Assembly (NCBI RefSeq): GCF_040183065.1
Contig: NC_091125.1
Span: 126,711,621 to 126,775,620, forward strand
Reading direction: 5' to 3'
Source of the DNA: Periplaneta americana
Lineage: Eukaryota > Arthropoda > Insecta > Blattodea > Blattidae
DNA: 64,000 nucleotides
The position numbers and the translations under genes were made by a program. Below, one piece after another: positions 33,360 to 45,630 of this stretch (the stretch's first letter is position 1; each line of letters begins with the position of its first letter). Under the pieces are notes generated by a model, which worked only from the letters and a program-made list of their open reading frames with translations, was not told the origin of the DNA and searched no databases.

Positions 33360-34538
33360 TTTATTTTAGTAAATTACATACTAACAACAAGATATTTAAA
33401 TCAATACAAAATACGTCCGATCTAGAATTACTACAAATTGATATCAACAATATTTATCAATGGCTTTTAAATAATGGGTTAAACTTTAATACAAAAAAAA
33501 TGTTGTTATGTGACTTATACAAGGACTACATCTTATTTAAGAGGTAATTATACATTGAACGATGAACCATTACAACGAATATATTGTGTAAAAGATCTCG
33601 GTGTAACTATTAATCATAATTTGACTTTTCATAATCACATATTTAATATAACAAATAATGCTTTCAAAAATCTGGGTTTTATTATAAGAAATTCAAAAAC
33701 TTTACAGAACACTTCGACTTTGACACTTCTTTTTAATTGTCATGTTCGCGCTAAATTGGAATATGCCTCTGTAATTTGGTCACCCACTTGCAAATCACAT
33801 AGTAATCAAATTGAAAAGATTCAAAAACGATTCTCTAGATATCTGTATTTTAGAAGATATCATTGTTCAGCCCTCCATAACAAAATTTCGTACAACAATC
33901 TACTTGCTGAATTTAATATAATGTCTCTTGCCAGTCGTAGATTACTTTCTGAACAACTTTTATTATATAAAATATTCAACGGTCTACTGAATAATAGCGA
34001 AATATTATCACAAATTCAGATTAACGCTAGAACATCACATTTTAGAAATCGTCAATTGTTGTATTATAAAAAATCAAACACTTCAGCACATAAAAATTCA
34101 CCAGTGTTAAAAATGTGTTCAAATTTCAATGAAATATGTAAAACATGAGATATAGATTTCTGCATTTCTTACATGGAATACAAACATTTTCTTATTAATA
34201 TACTGAAGGTAGTTGATTTTACATAATATTGCTATTTGTTACTCTGCAATTTGTCAATTATAGCTACATTTTACATTTTTGGCTATGATATCTATATTTA
34301 ACTATTTTTCATTTAATTTATTTTGTATTTTTCATTTATATCTATATCTGTATCTCTTATTTAGGTAGTATCTATTTGTCTGTTCTTTTTTGTTCTTTCC
34401 TTTTCTCATTTTCCATTTTAATTTGTATTTACACTTGTATCTGTTTCATCTCTTTTTTTCATGTTATCTATGTTTTTTTTTTTTGTAAACGAATATCTGT
34501 ACTGTCTATTATAATTGGGGCTTGCCCTGGTATACGCA

Positions 34539-34572
<34 letters not shown>
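33360..34572 (+). pseudogene. Jockey-like LINE, RT thumb to 3' tail
   Basis: 33393-33497 reads LQIDINNIYQWLLNNGLNFN then a one-base shift in an A-run, then MTYTRTTSYLRGNYTLN, VKDLGVTINHNLTFHNHI, NNAFKNLGFIIRNSKTL, LEYASVIWSP, and KIQKRFSRYLYFRR to a stop at 34149. VKDLGV...F..H and the LEYAS.IWSP block are standard in the region following the catalytic YADD in Jockey/CR1 elements. The tail GGGGCTTGCCCTGGTATACG leads into (AAAT)n at 34541-34572. The catalytic core is missing and the A-run frameshift kills it. Confidence 0.88.
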
Positions 34573-34573
<1 letters not shown>

Positions 34574-34974
34574 AAATAAAAACGTCTGTCCCCTGTATGT
34601 CTGCAGCTAATTCAGACATATTCTGAATATGAGTAAATATTCCGCATAATAGATTAGATTATTTTCTACATTTCATTACATGAGGTAATTGTATTTCATA
34701 TTGTAATAGAACATATAAGAATAACAATAATATACAACTCCTAGTTCTTTCTAAAGCGCATAATATATATATATATATTTGCCTAGAATTTATGAACTAT
34801 CTACAGAAAAGTGCTACTACTTAATAAAAAAAATACGTTTACAGGATAAAGTATGTGAACATACATGTTCTAAAGAACAGATTTAAACTGATTTTTATTA
34901 TCTTTTAATTATTTTATTTCTAAGGAATGAAGACTTAAAAACTTTCATTGAGTCATACAATGATTGATTTATTC
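34573..34974. other. No recognised gene
   Basis: AT-rich spacer with a short TA run at 34765-34780. Confidence 0.45.
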
Positions 34975-37500
34975 ATTCATTTATTCATTAATTCACTCAT
35001 CATTAATTCATTAATTAACTCATTCATTCACTATTCACTCATTCATTAACTCACTGACTCATTCACTAACTCAATCAATAATTCGTTAACTCACTCCATT
35101 TATTCATTCACCCACTCATCCACTCGCTCACTCTCATTCACTCTCTCACTCGCTCATACACTCTCTCACTCGCTCATTCACTCTCACTCACTCGCTCATT
35201 TATTCTCATTCACTCACTCACGCATTCATTCACTCACTCACGCATTCATTCACTCACTCACTCACACATTCACTCACTCATCCACTCGCTTACTCATGCA
35301 TTCATTAATTTATTCACTCACATTCATTCACTGACTCATATATTCACTCTTTCATTAATTCACTCATTAATTCACTCAACAACTGAGTTACTCATTCATT
35401 CTTTAATTCACACATTCATTCACTCAACAACTCATTTATTTATTCATTCTTTAATTCACACATTCATTCACTCAACAACTCATTTACTCATTCATTCTTT
35501 AACTCACACATTCATTCACTCAACAACTCATTTACTCATTCATTCTTTAATCCACACATCCATTCACTCAACAACTGAGTTATTCATTCATTCTTTAATT
35601 CACACATTCATTCACTCAACAACTCATTTACTCATTCATTCTTTAATTCACACATTCATTCACTCAACATCTCATTTACTCATTCATTCTTTAATTCACA
35701 CATTCATTCACTCAACAACTCATTTACTCATTCATTCTTTAATTCACACATTCATTCCCCCAACAACTCATTTACTCATTCATTAATTCACACATTCATT
35801 CACTCAACAACTCATTTACTCATTCATTCATTCATTCATTCACATCTTCATTTGCTCAACAACTCATTTACTCATTCATTCTTTAATCCACACATTCATT
35901 CACTCAACAACTCATTTACTCATTCATTCATTCACTCAACAACTCATTTACTCATTCATCCATTCACACATTCATTCACTCAACAACTCATTTACTCATT
36001 CATTCTTTAATTCACACATTCATTCACTCAACAACTCATTTACTCATTCATTCTTTAATCCACACATTCATTCACTCAACAACTCATTAGTCATTCATTC
36101 ATTCACTCAACAACTCATTTACTCATTCATTCATTCACACAACAACTCATTTACTCATTCATTCATTCACTCAACAACTCACTCATTCATTCATTCATTC
36201 ACTCAACAACTCATTTACTCATTCATTCATTCACACATTCATTCACTCAACAACTCATTTACTCATTCATTCTTTAATCCACACATTCATTCACTCAACA
36301 ACTCATTTACTCATTCATTCTTTAATCCACACATTCATTCACTCAACAACTGAGTTATTCATTCATTCTTTAATTCACACATTCATTCACTCAACAACTC
36401 ATTTACTCATTCATTCTTTAATCCACACATTCATTCACTCAACAACTGAGTTATTCATTCATTCTTTAATTCACACATTCATTCACTCAACAACTCATTT
36501 ACTCATTCATTCTTTAATTCACACATTCATTCACTCAACATCTCATTTAATCATTCATTCTTCAATTCACACATTCATTCACCCAACAACTCATTTACTC
36601 ATTCATTCTTTAATTCACACATTCATTCCCCCAACAACTCATTTACTCATTCATTCATTAATTCACACATTCATTCACTCAACAACTCATTTACTCATTC
36701 ATTCATTCATTAATTCACACATTCATTCCCTCAACAACTCATTTACTCATTCATTCTTTAATCCACACATTCATTCACTCAACAACTCATTTACTCATTC
36801 ATTCATTCACTCAACAACTCATTTACTCATTCATCCATTCACACATTCATTCACTCAACAACTCATTTACTCATTCATTCTTTAATCCACACATTCATTC
36901 ACTCAACAACTCATTTACTCATTCATTCTTTAATTCACACGTTCATTCACTCAACAACTCATTTACTCATTCATTCTTTAATCCACACATTCATTCACTC
37001 AACAACTCATTTACTCATTCATTCATTCACTCAACAACTCATTTACTCATTCATTCATTCACACAACTCATTTACTCATTCATTCATTCACTCAACAACT
37101 CATTTACTCATTCATTCATTCACACATTCATTCACTCAACAACTCATTTACTCATTCATTCTTTAATCCACACATTCATTCACTCAACAACTCATTTACT
37201 CATTCATTCTTTAATCCACACATTCATTCACTCAACAACTCATTTACTCATTCATTCTTTAATTCACACATTCATTCACTCAACAACTCATTTACTCATT
37301 CATTCTTTCATCCACACATTCATTCACTCAACAACTCATTTACTCATTCATTCATTCACTCAACAACTCATTTACTCATTCATTCATTCACACATTCATT
37401 CACTCAACAACTCATTTACTCATTCATTCATTCATTCATACATTCATTCACTCAACAACTCATTTACTCATTGATTCATTAATTCACACATTCAATCACG
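34975..37500. repeat. 2.5-kb ATTC-derived array with a 48-bp unit
   Basis: The left part (34975-35380) is degenerate ATTC/ACTC. From about 35380 a 48-bp unit repeats: CACACATTCATTCACTCAAC, AACTCATTTACTCATTCATT, CTTTAATC. Shortened units of 36 bp or less and blocks with TGAGTTATT variants recur, implying higher-order duplication (compare 35560-35750 with 36340-36530). The array ends abruptly at 37500 in GC-richer sequence. Forty-odd units; not CRISPR, since there are no unique spacers. Confidence 0.95.
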
Positions 37501-37984
37501 CTCCCCGCCGGTGCAAGTACGACACGCAGGAAAGTGTACGCTGGGGTTCCTCTGTAATCTAGTTTCCTCGTAAAATGATAGCACTGTAGTGTAACACGTA
37601 GAAAATCTAACAAAGTCACTCAGCGCGTTATATAAATAGTCGTACTATCAGTGATGCTATGGCCAATACAGAACCGGGTCTCATAGGCGGTCGAATTAAC
37701 TTCGACGCTGGATGATAGCATACTTACCGACGGTCGATCTTATTTCGACTCTGGCATGATAGACCTTATTTCGACACAGGCTAATAGTAGACCTCTCACA
37801 CAGGACAAAGACCACAAGTAGAAAACATAAAATCGTCAGAAATTCAAAAGAATCAATGAAGTAGCCTGTGGCAGCTAACCTCGAAACTCCGAAAGAACCA
37901 AGAATCAAAGCCCTGCGCTCTAGCGAGCGGGAAAAGCGTTGGCGTAAGTCTCGAGCCCCTCGATAAAGTGAAGAGGACCACGTA
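37501..37984. other. GC-richer unique segment
   Basis: Contains a small internal repeat (GTCGAATTAACTTCGAC.CTGG / GGTCGATCTTATTTCGAC.CTGG / GACCTTATTTCGACACAGG, 37690-37780). No gene identified. Confidence 0.4.
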
Positions 37985-38135
37985 TACCGCTGTGGAGTAA
38001 CGGTTAGTGCGTCTGGCCGTGAAAATATGGTTGAGACAAGTTTGGGGGTTTTTCGGGGTATTCCTTCTAGCAATCGAAACAAAATTACTGGATAACTTCC
38101 GGCGTTGGACCTCGGACTCATTTCGCCATCATTAA
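37985..38135 (+). mobile_element. SINE family A fragment, box B deleted
   Basis: GCTGTGGAGTAACGGTTAGT then GCGTCTGGCCGTGAAA, a jump over box B, then GGTTGAGACAAG..GGGGTTTTTCGGGG and the tail block GGATAACTTCCGGCGTTGGA. The deletion removes about 40 bp. Confidence 0.8.
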
Positions 38136-39042
38136 TTCACATATTATCATCCATACAATAGTCCAGGTTAAGTTCACGGTGCGGCGCGCTGTACTTGTAC
38201 AAGAGCGCGGTCGATCGCCTACTTAATTATTCACAGAATAGGAATGGTAAGCACAATAAGCCTCAGGCTGCAGTACAAACTTTCGTATCCCTCCTCAGTA
38301 CAAGGTAATAAAAAGGATTACAACTGTCCTCTCTTGAGGAAATAAAAATAAATGAAAGCAGAAATAAATTAAGATATTCATGATCCTTTTGAATAAAAGT
38401 CTTCAATTGTTGAGCAATCTTTTTCAAACTTGTACTGATTCATTGATGGACCAATACAAGTTTCTGTGAGGGAAATTAAAAAAAAAAAAGAATATATGTA
38501 TTTGGAGAGCAGGACAAAAATAATTTTACAAAATAAATTTACATTTTTTCAGAAAATTCCAACTTCTTAATAATACTTTAAATTAATTTTCTTTGATACA
38601 TAACATTCCTAAAAATGTGTTGAATTTGCAATATACAAATGTATGTAATATACATTTTAAAATCTGAATTTTTTTTCCTTTCTTTTAGCGAAGGTGAAAT
38701 TTTTTCAATATTTCTTATTTGTTTCACAACATTTTTGATTATGCAGTTTTCTAAATTTTATTCGTTTCAGAGCACAGAGTATTTAATTCCCTTATTGATG
38801 GATGTTATTATTTTTGGAAATTAAACAAATGTATATAAATCAATAAATGAGAAAACGAGAAACGAACTTTGAATAGATAAAGGACATTGCCATCTAGTGT
38901 AAGAAATAATAACTTTATAGTATGAAAAATATTTCTTCCAAATAAATAGCACCAAATTTAACTTATTTGTCACAGAAAAAACCTGAAAATGACAATCGTG
39001 CACTTGCAGACAGTTATTTCCGATCGAAGGAATGACTGATTT
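38136..39042. other. No recognised gene
   Basis: AT-rich, with short open frames only. Confidence 0.4.
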
Positions 39043-39160
39043 ATTTATTTAAATATTTAACTATTTATTTAACTATTTATTCAATTATTTATTTAACTAT
39101 TTAACTATTTATTTAACAATTTATTTAACTATGTAACTATTTATTTCACTATTTAACTAT

Positions 39161-39200
<40 letters not shown>
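39043..39200. repeat. TTTAACTATTTA minisatellite to (TTTA)n
   Basis: Degenerate units of ATTTAACTATTT of 12-16 bp pass into a clean TTTA run (39160-39198). Confidence 0.9.
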
Positions 39201-39419
39201 GGAGAAATAACAAGGAATACCAAAATTGAAAAATCCAAAATTTTGACCAAAAAAGTAATTTAAAGAGCCATGAATACCTTAAAATAAATGAAAGTAAATA
39301 AAAAATAAAGAAATAAATAAAACTGAAATAGAAGAAAAGGATGAAAGAAAAACGAGAAAAGAAAACCTGGCCGGAGAAGCAAACGCCACAACGTTTACAA
39401 ATTTAGCAATATAAACTTT

Positions 39420-39712
39420 ATATAAGGTAAAAGGTAAAAGGTAAAGGTATCCCCGTAACATGCCATGAAGGCACTTGGGGAGCATGGAGGTAGAGCCCCA
39501 TGCTTTCCATGACCCCGGCACTAGAATGAGGTGGTGTGGTCGGCACCACTCTCTGACCGCCTTTTACCCCCGGGAAAGACCCGGTACTCAATTTTATAGG
39601 AGGCTGAGTGAACCTCGGGGCCGTTCTGAAAGTTTGGCAACGAGAAAAAAATCCTGTCACCACCTGGGATCGAACCCCGGACCTTCCAGTCCGTAGCCAG
39701 CTACTAAGGAAC
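39420..39712 (-). mobile_element. tRNA-related SINE (family E)
   Basis: On the minus strand: a head with GGGGTTCGATCCCAGG (box B) near 39665-39680, a GC-rich body (CGGGTCTTTCCCGGGGGTAA), and a tail of TTTACCTTTTACC units at 39420-39440. A fragment of the body is at 1345-1400. Confidence 0.65.
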
Positions 39713-40514
39713 AACATTTTTAACGATGCTGAACTCATAGCTCGTGTCTTGACAGCCCCAAGTCTGCATAAAACGAGAGGAAAAACGTTCTTTACATAGC
39801 ACAAACGCCCACTACTACAGTAACATACTTAGCCCCGGACGTAGGCCTACTGTCTAGACTAGACTCACCCAAAATTCACTGTACGTGTTTTAGGGAATTC
39901 ACCCCAAACGTTCTACGTCCGGGAAGGCGTATTATTATTGAGGAAAATAGGAGCTATGCTTGCAAATTGGGTGTCAAGGACAAATTAATGTCAATAATGG
40001 TGACACTAGCGATACGCGACACTCATGCAAGCGCAGTAGTGGTGTTGATACAGACGCAAGTACATTAAGAAATGTGCTGTAAGCATCGCTTTTGACTACA
40101 ATAACACTAGGTACGTAAGTAGAAGTGAACGTAACCAGACTATAAACGTGTTTCAGAGCTGTCAAAGCATAGCTATTTTTTATAGATTACAATAGTCCCA
40201 ACTCCTTGATAGTTCGAAATCGGAGCCGTGATCATACTGCGGCATCCGACCCTATTACATAGTTCAGGTCTGCTGTTCAGTGAATATGCGGGAAAAAAAA
40301 AGGTGGTGCTTCTAGATCAGTGCTCTGATAGAAGAATTTGGTAGCCAGCACTTCATTAGAAAAGAGGAAAATTTATTTTATCAGAATGAAAGAGAAATTT
40401 TCCATTTGAAACACTATCTTAAATTAATGTGTATATCGTAATGTGTAGAGACAAGTAAAGCACGCACTTTCAATATTTGTGCTGACATTTAGTAGTAGTA
40501 GTATTTAGTAGTAG

Positions 40515-40925
40515 TATTTATTTATTTAACCTGGTAGAGATAAGGCCGTCAGGCCTTCTCTGCCCCTCTACCAGGAGATTCCAACTACAATATCAACAAT
40601 AAAATTACAATTAGTATTAAATTTACATTTACAATTACAAATAATATTACAGTTAGTATTAAATTTACAATTACAATAAAATCAAAGTACGAAAAGATTA
40701 CCTGAATAATTAAAACTAGATAATTTATCATAGAGAAACAAAGAATATTTTATATTTACTGAATTACAAATTAAATCTAGAATAACAAAATTGCATAGTG
40801 ATGAAATTACTGAATATTGAAATATTTTGTGATAGATTAAAGAAACTATTTACAAGTAATCAATTACTGACCAAGTGCCTAGTAAGTTTTCGTTTGAATT
40901 CAATTTTATTTCGACAGTCAGCACA
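40515..40925 (-). mobile_element. Jockey/CR1-like LINE 3' UTR, inverted partner of 25757-26215
   Basis: Starts with the (TTTA)n tail and hairpin (GGTAGAGATAAGGCCGTCAG / GGCCTTCTCTGCCCCTCTAC), then the same UTR and ends inside the coding C-terminus (codons for CRNKIEFKRKLTRHLVSN on the minus strand). 5' truncated at the Cys codon. Confidence 0.88.
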
Positions 40926-41051
40926 TTTATGTTCTTGCATTTGTTAATTCCAACCTTTAATTAGATCTGAAGTACCTTAATGTATTTTATTTATTGTAAA
41001 AATCAGGGGTAAACAAATTATGGACTGCATGTCGCCATGGAGAATAAAAAT

Positions 41052-41865
41052 TTTTATGCGAGATCGTGCGTATTTGCTTGCTTTCCGCACAAAACCAATA
41101 CGCGGTAAGTGTGAAATACCACATTCGGTATTCCCAACGTAACACATAACAATTTCCCTCTTCTTACCGCTTAAGCGCCATATTCATTTTACTGCTTTAG
41201 GCTTTTAACATATTATTTTTAGAGACGTTTTTATCATAGTAATAATTATAAATTGGAAACTTACTACTGCAATTTCACCTAAATTGCACTGTTAATTATT
41301 GTTTTTAAATATTTGCAAAAATTAAGTAAACTCTACAACACCACAAAAGTTACTGCATTTGTAATGCAAGTAACATTAAGGAAGCCGTGAAAAAATCAAC
41401 AAGATTCCAGATGCCGATGTTATTATTGCAATATGTTATATAAATAATATTGTTAAAATATTAAAATGAAAAATAAATCATTACATAACCTTACCGTTTG
41501 TTTTAAGTTCGCATTTATAGACTGGGGGAAAAAAAGACAGACGTATATCACGGCCTGCTGGAATATAGTAAACACAGAAAACATTTTATAGCAACAATGT
41601 TGAAGATAGATATTTTAGTTTTTAAAAGTTGCCGTCATTGAACAGAAACCAAGATGGAGATTTCATTGCAACTAATTAGAAATTCCTCTTTCAGGTATGT
41701 AATAAACGATCTTCGCACAAAATAATGTACGATACACGAGCGGTATGTTTATTTTCTTGTTCTCGGAAATTAAAAAAGCTCAACTACGTTTCGCTTTTTC
41801 AATCTTTTCCTCGAACATTAAAACATCAACATACCGCTCTTGTAACGCATATTACTATTATGTGA
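41052..41865 (-). repeat. ~800-bp interspersed repeat, copy 2 (inverted pair with 31962-32662)
   Basis: See 31962. Contains an extra A/T-rich stretch at about 41405-41510 (TTAAAATGAAAAATAAATCA) absent from the other copy. No coding seen. Confidence 0.75.
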
Positions 41866-42073
41866 TGCCTTAGTTGTTTATTGAATTAATTTTTTTAAGA
41901 CTTCAATTTATTATATGTCACTATGACTAATACCTACATAGTGTTAACAAAAGCAGTTGTAGAAACAAAATTCCAATGTACTTTTCAGATTAATATTGTT
42001 ACATCGTTGCGCATCTCAAGATTTTGTCACTACACAGCTTCAGTGGAGAGCACAGAGCGCCTCTCAGAGAAAT

Positions 42074-42432
42074 AATAATAATAAATTATGGTTTATTTAA
42101 CGACGCTCGCAACTGCAGAGGTTATAGGCCTATCAGCGTCGCCGGTGTGCCGGAATTTTGTCCCGCAGGAGTTCTTTTACATGCCAGTAAATCTACTGAC
42201 ATGAGCCTGTCGCATTTAAACACACTTCAATGCCATCGACCTGGGCCGGGATCGAACCTGCAACCTCGAGCATAGAAGGCCAGCGCTATACCAAGTACAC
42301 TACCGGGGCCGACTCTCAGAGAATGTGTTTGCATTGCATAGATATTTAATATTGTTTAATATATTTCAGTAATGTTAAATGTTATGTTTTATTTAACGAC
42401 GCAACTGCAGAGGTCATATCAGCGTCGCTATA
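42074..42432 (-). mobile_element. tRNA-derived SINE (family D) and a second tail fragment
   Basis: Minus strand head at 42312: GGCCCCGGTAGTGTACTTGG (box A region), then GAGGTTGCAGGTTCGATCCC (box B), body GTAAAAGAACTCCTGCGGGA and tail GCGTCGTTAAATAAACCATA at 42086. A tail-only fragment of the same family lies at 42385-42432. Confidence 0.8.
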
Positions 42433-43519
42433 TTTCAGTAAATGCATCAACTTAGCTCGAATGGTTTTCTCATTGTATGTGTGGGAAAAATGTGGTGGCT
42501 CCTGAAAATTTTTAGTTTTGTCTAACTGTGGTAAAAAATATCTTTTATTGCATATAAGCTGCCTTTAAATAAATACTTTTTATGGTATTTTCTACAGAGT
42601 ACTATTCCTGTGTATCACCGACTTATAGACACAAGTATACGAATAAATGTAAACACACAGTACCGGAGCGTGTGAGGAGAGATCGTCAACTGTCGGCTCG
42701 CTTTCCGTACCAATCGAAGGTAATATGATCGACGTACAAATAACTTGTATTCAAATAACCAAACTCAAGACTCTAGTTATGAGATATGGTCTTCCATCGT
42801 TAATCATTATGAAGACTCCACGCTTCGTCATTTTATAAATACTGTTGACTCTTAAATCGCCGTCTGCATTAAGAAATTTGTAATGTGAATTTGTTTTAAA
42901 GAGGAGTACTAAAACTATATTTATTAAATATATGGTAAATATTCCTCAGTATAAAAACCATATCATTTTCAAAATGCAATAAACAATAATCTGTTTCATA
43001 TGTTAGAAACAAAATTACGAATTACCTAAGTGACACTGTGAATTAAGAATGTAATTTTTCTCATATCATTAGTCTATGTATTACCGATGGAGCATTCAAA
43101 TTCCAAATTTTGAAGGCTCTTAATATTTTCTTTCCTATGTCCTTTATCTTAGGTTTTCTTATTAAGAATAGCTCACGTCAGCGCCATATTAAGAGAGCCA
43201 ACGTTCTGTAAAATTGATGTTGTTTTTTTTTTATTTTTGTATCTCGTATCTTAAATTTTTCTTAATCGTCATGCTAATAAAAGTAATCTTAGTTACTATG
43301 TTTCATTGTTCTTTCTAATGAGTGAACAATCTGTAACATTCTAAAATAATTTGATTAGATAGCCTAATTTTTCAATTGTTATTATATATTTCTGTTCTCT
43401 TTAGGAGTTAAGTAATCTTCTATAGCCTATTACATTTTTACAATATTTATTACATACAATCTTCAGTGTTTTCGATCACTGGATAAACCATATTAAACAT
43501 GTCTGATTTATAATTGCAG
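42433..43519. other. Unassigned, probably intergenic or intron
   Basis: AT-rich with no repeat pairing found. Directly upstream of the exon at 43520, so the last few hundred bases may be intron. Confidence 0.4.
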
Positions 43520-43623
43520 GTTATTTGAAGAACATCATATTTCGTTCTCCACAAATAGAGAACGCAACAGAACCAAACTGCCGTATCAATATAAGAAGTT
43601 CACCATGAGACAGATATCACTAG
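43520..43623 (+). CDS. Candidate host exon A
   Basis: Acceptor GATTTATAATTGCAG ends at 43519 and donor GTAATG starts at 43624. With one leading base, the exon reads LFEEHHISFSTNRERNRTKL then PYQYKKFTMRQISL with one trailing base. The trailing G plus the leading AC of the exon at 50437 forms an Asp codon, so phases agree. The peptide is charged and rich in Arg and Lys with no membrane helix. No family recognised. The leading phase equals that of the 18461 exon. Confidence 0.5.
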
Positions 43624-43964
43624 GTAATGTAAAGCATAAACATAAGTTTGTAAGTATTTTAACTCATAAAATTATTAGATTCTGCCCATCACTAATACAA
43701 AGCTCGATGAAAATCTGTTAGATAGGAGAAAAGTTGATAATTTTGTCTCAATTCACACCTTGTAATGGAGTAGTTTCTTTTGCACAATCACAAAGAGAGT
43801 TTCTATACAAAACAAATATGCTACCTGTAACTATTGTACAAAGTTTTATAAAAAATGTTAGATAGGAAAGGAGTTATTAATTTTGTCCCGCTAGATTTAC
43901 ATTTTGGACCACTGTGCACTGAGCCATAATGTGACCGTAAGAATTACATCAATTGAGACAATCC

Positions 43965-44045
43965 ATGACCCCCCCCCCATCCGGAATCGAATCCGCGACC
44001 TTCTGGCTTCGCAGCGTTACGCCTTAACTGTGACGCTACCGTGCT
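43965..44045 (-). mobile_element. tRNA-like SINE head fragment
   Basis: Minus strand: AGTTAAGGCGTAACGCTGCG then AGAAGGTCGCGGATTCGATT, with box B-like GGATTCGATTCC. Length and flanks suggest a broken SINE head and not a tRNA gene. Confidence 0.45.
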
Positions 44046-44153
44046 CTCAGTTGCGTAGTATAACAGATAAAAAATGTTGAAGGGATGTCAAAGGTAGAGA
44101 TCAGTACAAAGTCACTTCTTTTCAGTGCAGTCGAATTTAGTTCGTGGCAATAA

Positions 44154-44925
44154 TACAGAGTGATCCGTTCGGGAAGACATAAAATAAAAACGCGATAAAA
44201 TCAGAACTGATGCTATTTATTGTTAAATAATGTGTAACATTACGAACACGACACACTTCATATCTTGAAGCTAATTCTTCCCATCTGTGGTTTAACATAT
44301 CAGGGGCAACTTTCTCGTAAGCTGAGGAAATTTTTGCTCTGACTCATGAATATCCGTGGGTCGCTGTGCATACTCATCGTTCTTCACGAAACCCCAGAGA
44401 AAGAAATCGGGTGGTGTCAGGTCTGAGATTTGGAGGCCATATAATTAGTCCTCTTCGACCAAACCAGTTGTTACCAAATGTGTCATCCAGATGATCAGGA
44501 ACGTCTGTTGCCCAAAGAGGTAGTACACCATCCTGTTTGAATACGATACCCATTTTGTTTCCCTGTTCGAAAAGTTTTTCAACATGTTCAGGTATGGTCT
44601 TTAACGAACAGTTTCCTCTGCGAAGATAAACGGTTCATACAGATTATAGCGACTTACCGCACACCAAACATTAACTTCAGGACTAGACCGTTCCAGTTCA
44701 TATGAGACATGCGGATTTTTAGATATCCATGTGATTACATTATGGGTATTCACTCGCCCACTGACATGAAAGGTTGCTTCGCCAGAAAATCTTCATCTAT
44801 TCAAGAAGCATTTTGTTTATTCGGTAGTTGCTGAGTAACTTTTATTTCTTATGCGGTAACAATGATGATACAAAAATTCCCGTGCTTCAGTATCACACTG
44901 GGCTGAAATGAATTCTACAGCACTC
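44154..44925 (-). pseudogene. Mariner-like transposase relic
   Basis: Minus strand: SGEATFHVSGRVNTHNVITW, ISKNPHVSYELERSSPEVNV, WCAVSRYNLYEPFIFAEETV in one frame, then frameshifted remains of a QDG..P and PDL..P region and the C-terminal GFVKN-like and RWEELASRYEVCRV-like parts. The first catalytic Asp is replaced (FSGE for FSDE). One terminal end, TACAGAGTGATCCGTTCGGG, is at 44154; the other end is cut off by the element beginning at 44937. Multiple frameshifts; dead. Confidence 0.8.
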
Positions 44926-44936
44926 CCATTATAAAT

Positions 44937-45630
44937 TTTATGCTCGACCATGCCGAAATGCAGTAATTATACACCTTGTAGCAGTCCTTTAATGCATGTC
45001 ATTAAAGTACATCTACTCATTAAAGTACAGGTGTTCAGCCAATAACAAGTCAGCTTTGTACCGTTATAAAACCTCAGCCAATGACAAGTCAGCTTTGTAC
45101 CGTTATAAAACCGCAAGTATCGATTATTCTCGTATATGCAATCGAAAGAGAATTAGCGAAAAGTCACGGAGGCTGGAAATCCAATACTGTCGCAGAAGGT
45201 TATGTTCTGTTACTATAATAATTAGCGTTAATTGTAAATAATGTTCAAATAAATTCAATTTGTCATCTCGTTTTTTAATGTCTAATTTAATTTCAATGTT
45301 ATATCAAAGTTAATATTTAGTTTACTCTGTAGGTTCTTATAGGCTATCAAGGTCAATGTGGACATCTGTTCCTCGGAAAAAATCAATACTTTCGCGTCTG
45401 CGCACATCTCACAATTTACTAGGTATTGCTCAAGGTCAGTTAGATACAAATAAAATGAATAATTTCAAGTTAGAAATACGGTCGAGCATAAAAAGTCATA
45501 TGAAACTCGTCTATAATGGTAATTAAGAAGCTCGTATGAAAATTATGAAATTCGCTTGCGCTAGTTTCATAAACATCCATACTGGCTTCTTAATTACTAT
45601 CATTATAGGCTCATTGCATAATGTACTATT
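44937..45630. mobile_element. Interspersed element, copy 2 (pair with 30006-30550)
   Basis: Same ends and blocks as 30006-30550. Two differences: a tandem duplication of about 41 bp (CAGCCAAT.ACAAGTCAGCTT at 45037 and 45070) and an extra inverted segment near 45510-45600 (TAATTAAGAAGC in both directions). It inserted into the mariner relic's end. Confidence 0.7.

Noticed and set aside
34975-37500. CRISPR-like regular repeats
   Set aside because: Units are head to tail with no unique spacers and the DNA is eukaryotic; it is a satellite array.
37696-38121. 141-codon minus-strand frame
   Set aside because: Partly a SINE translation and partly unique sequence with no motif.
39475-39804. Frames on both strands over 39.4-39.8 kb
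   Set aside because: They lie in a GC-rich SINE, where open frames are common by composition.
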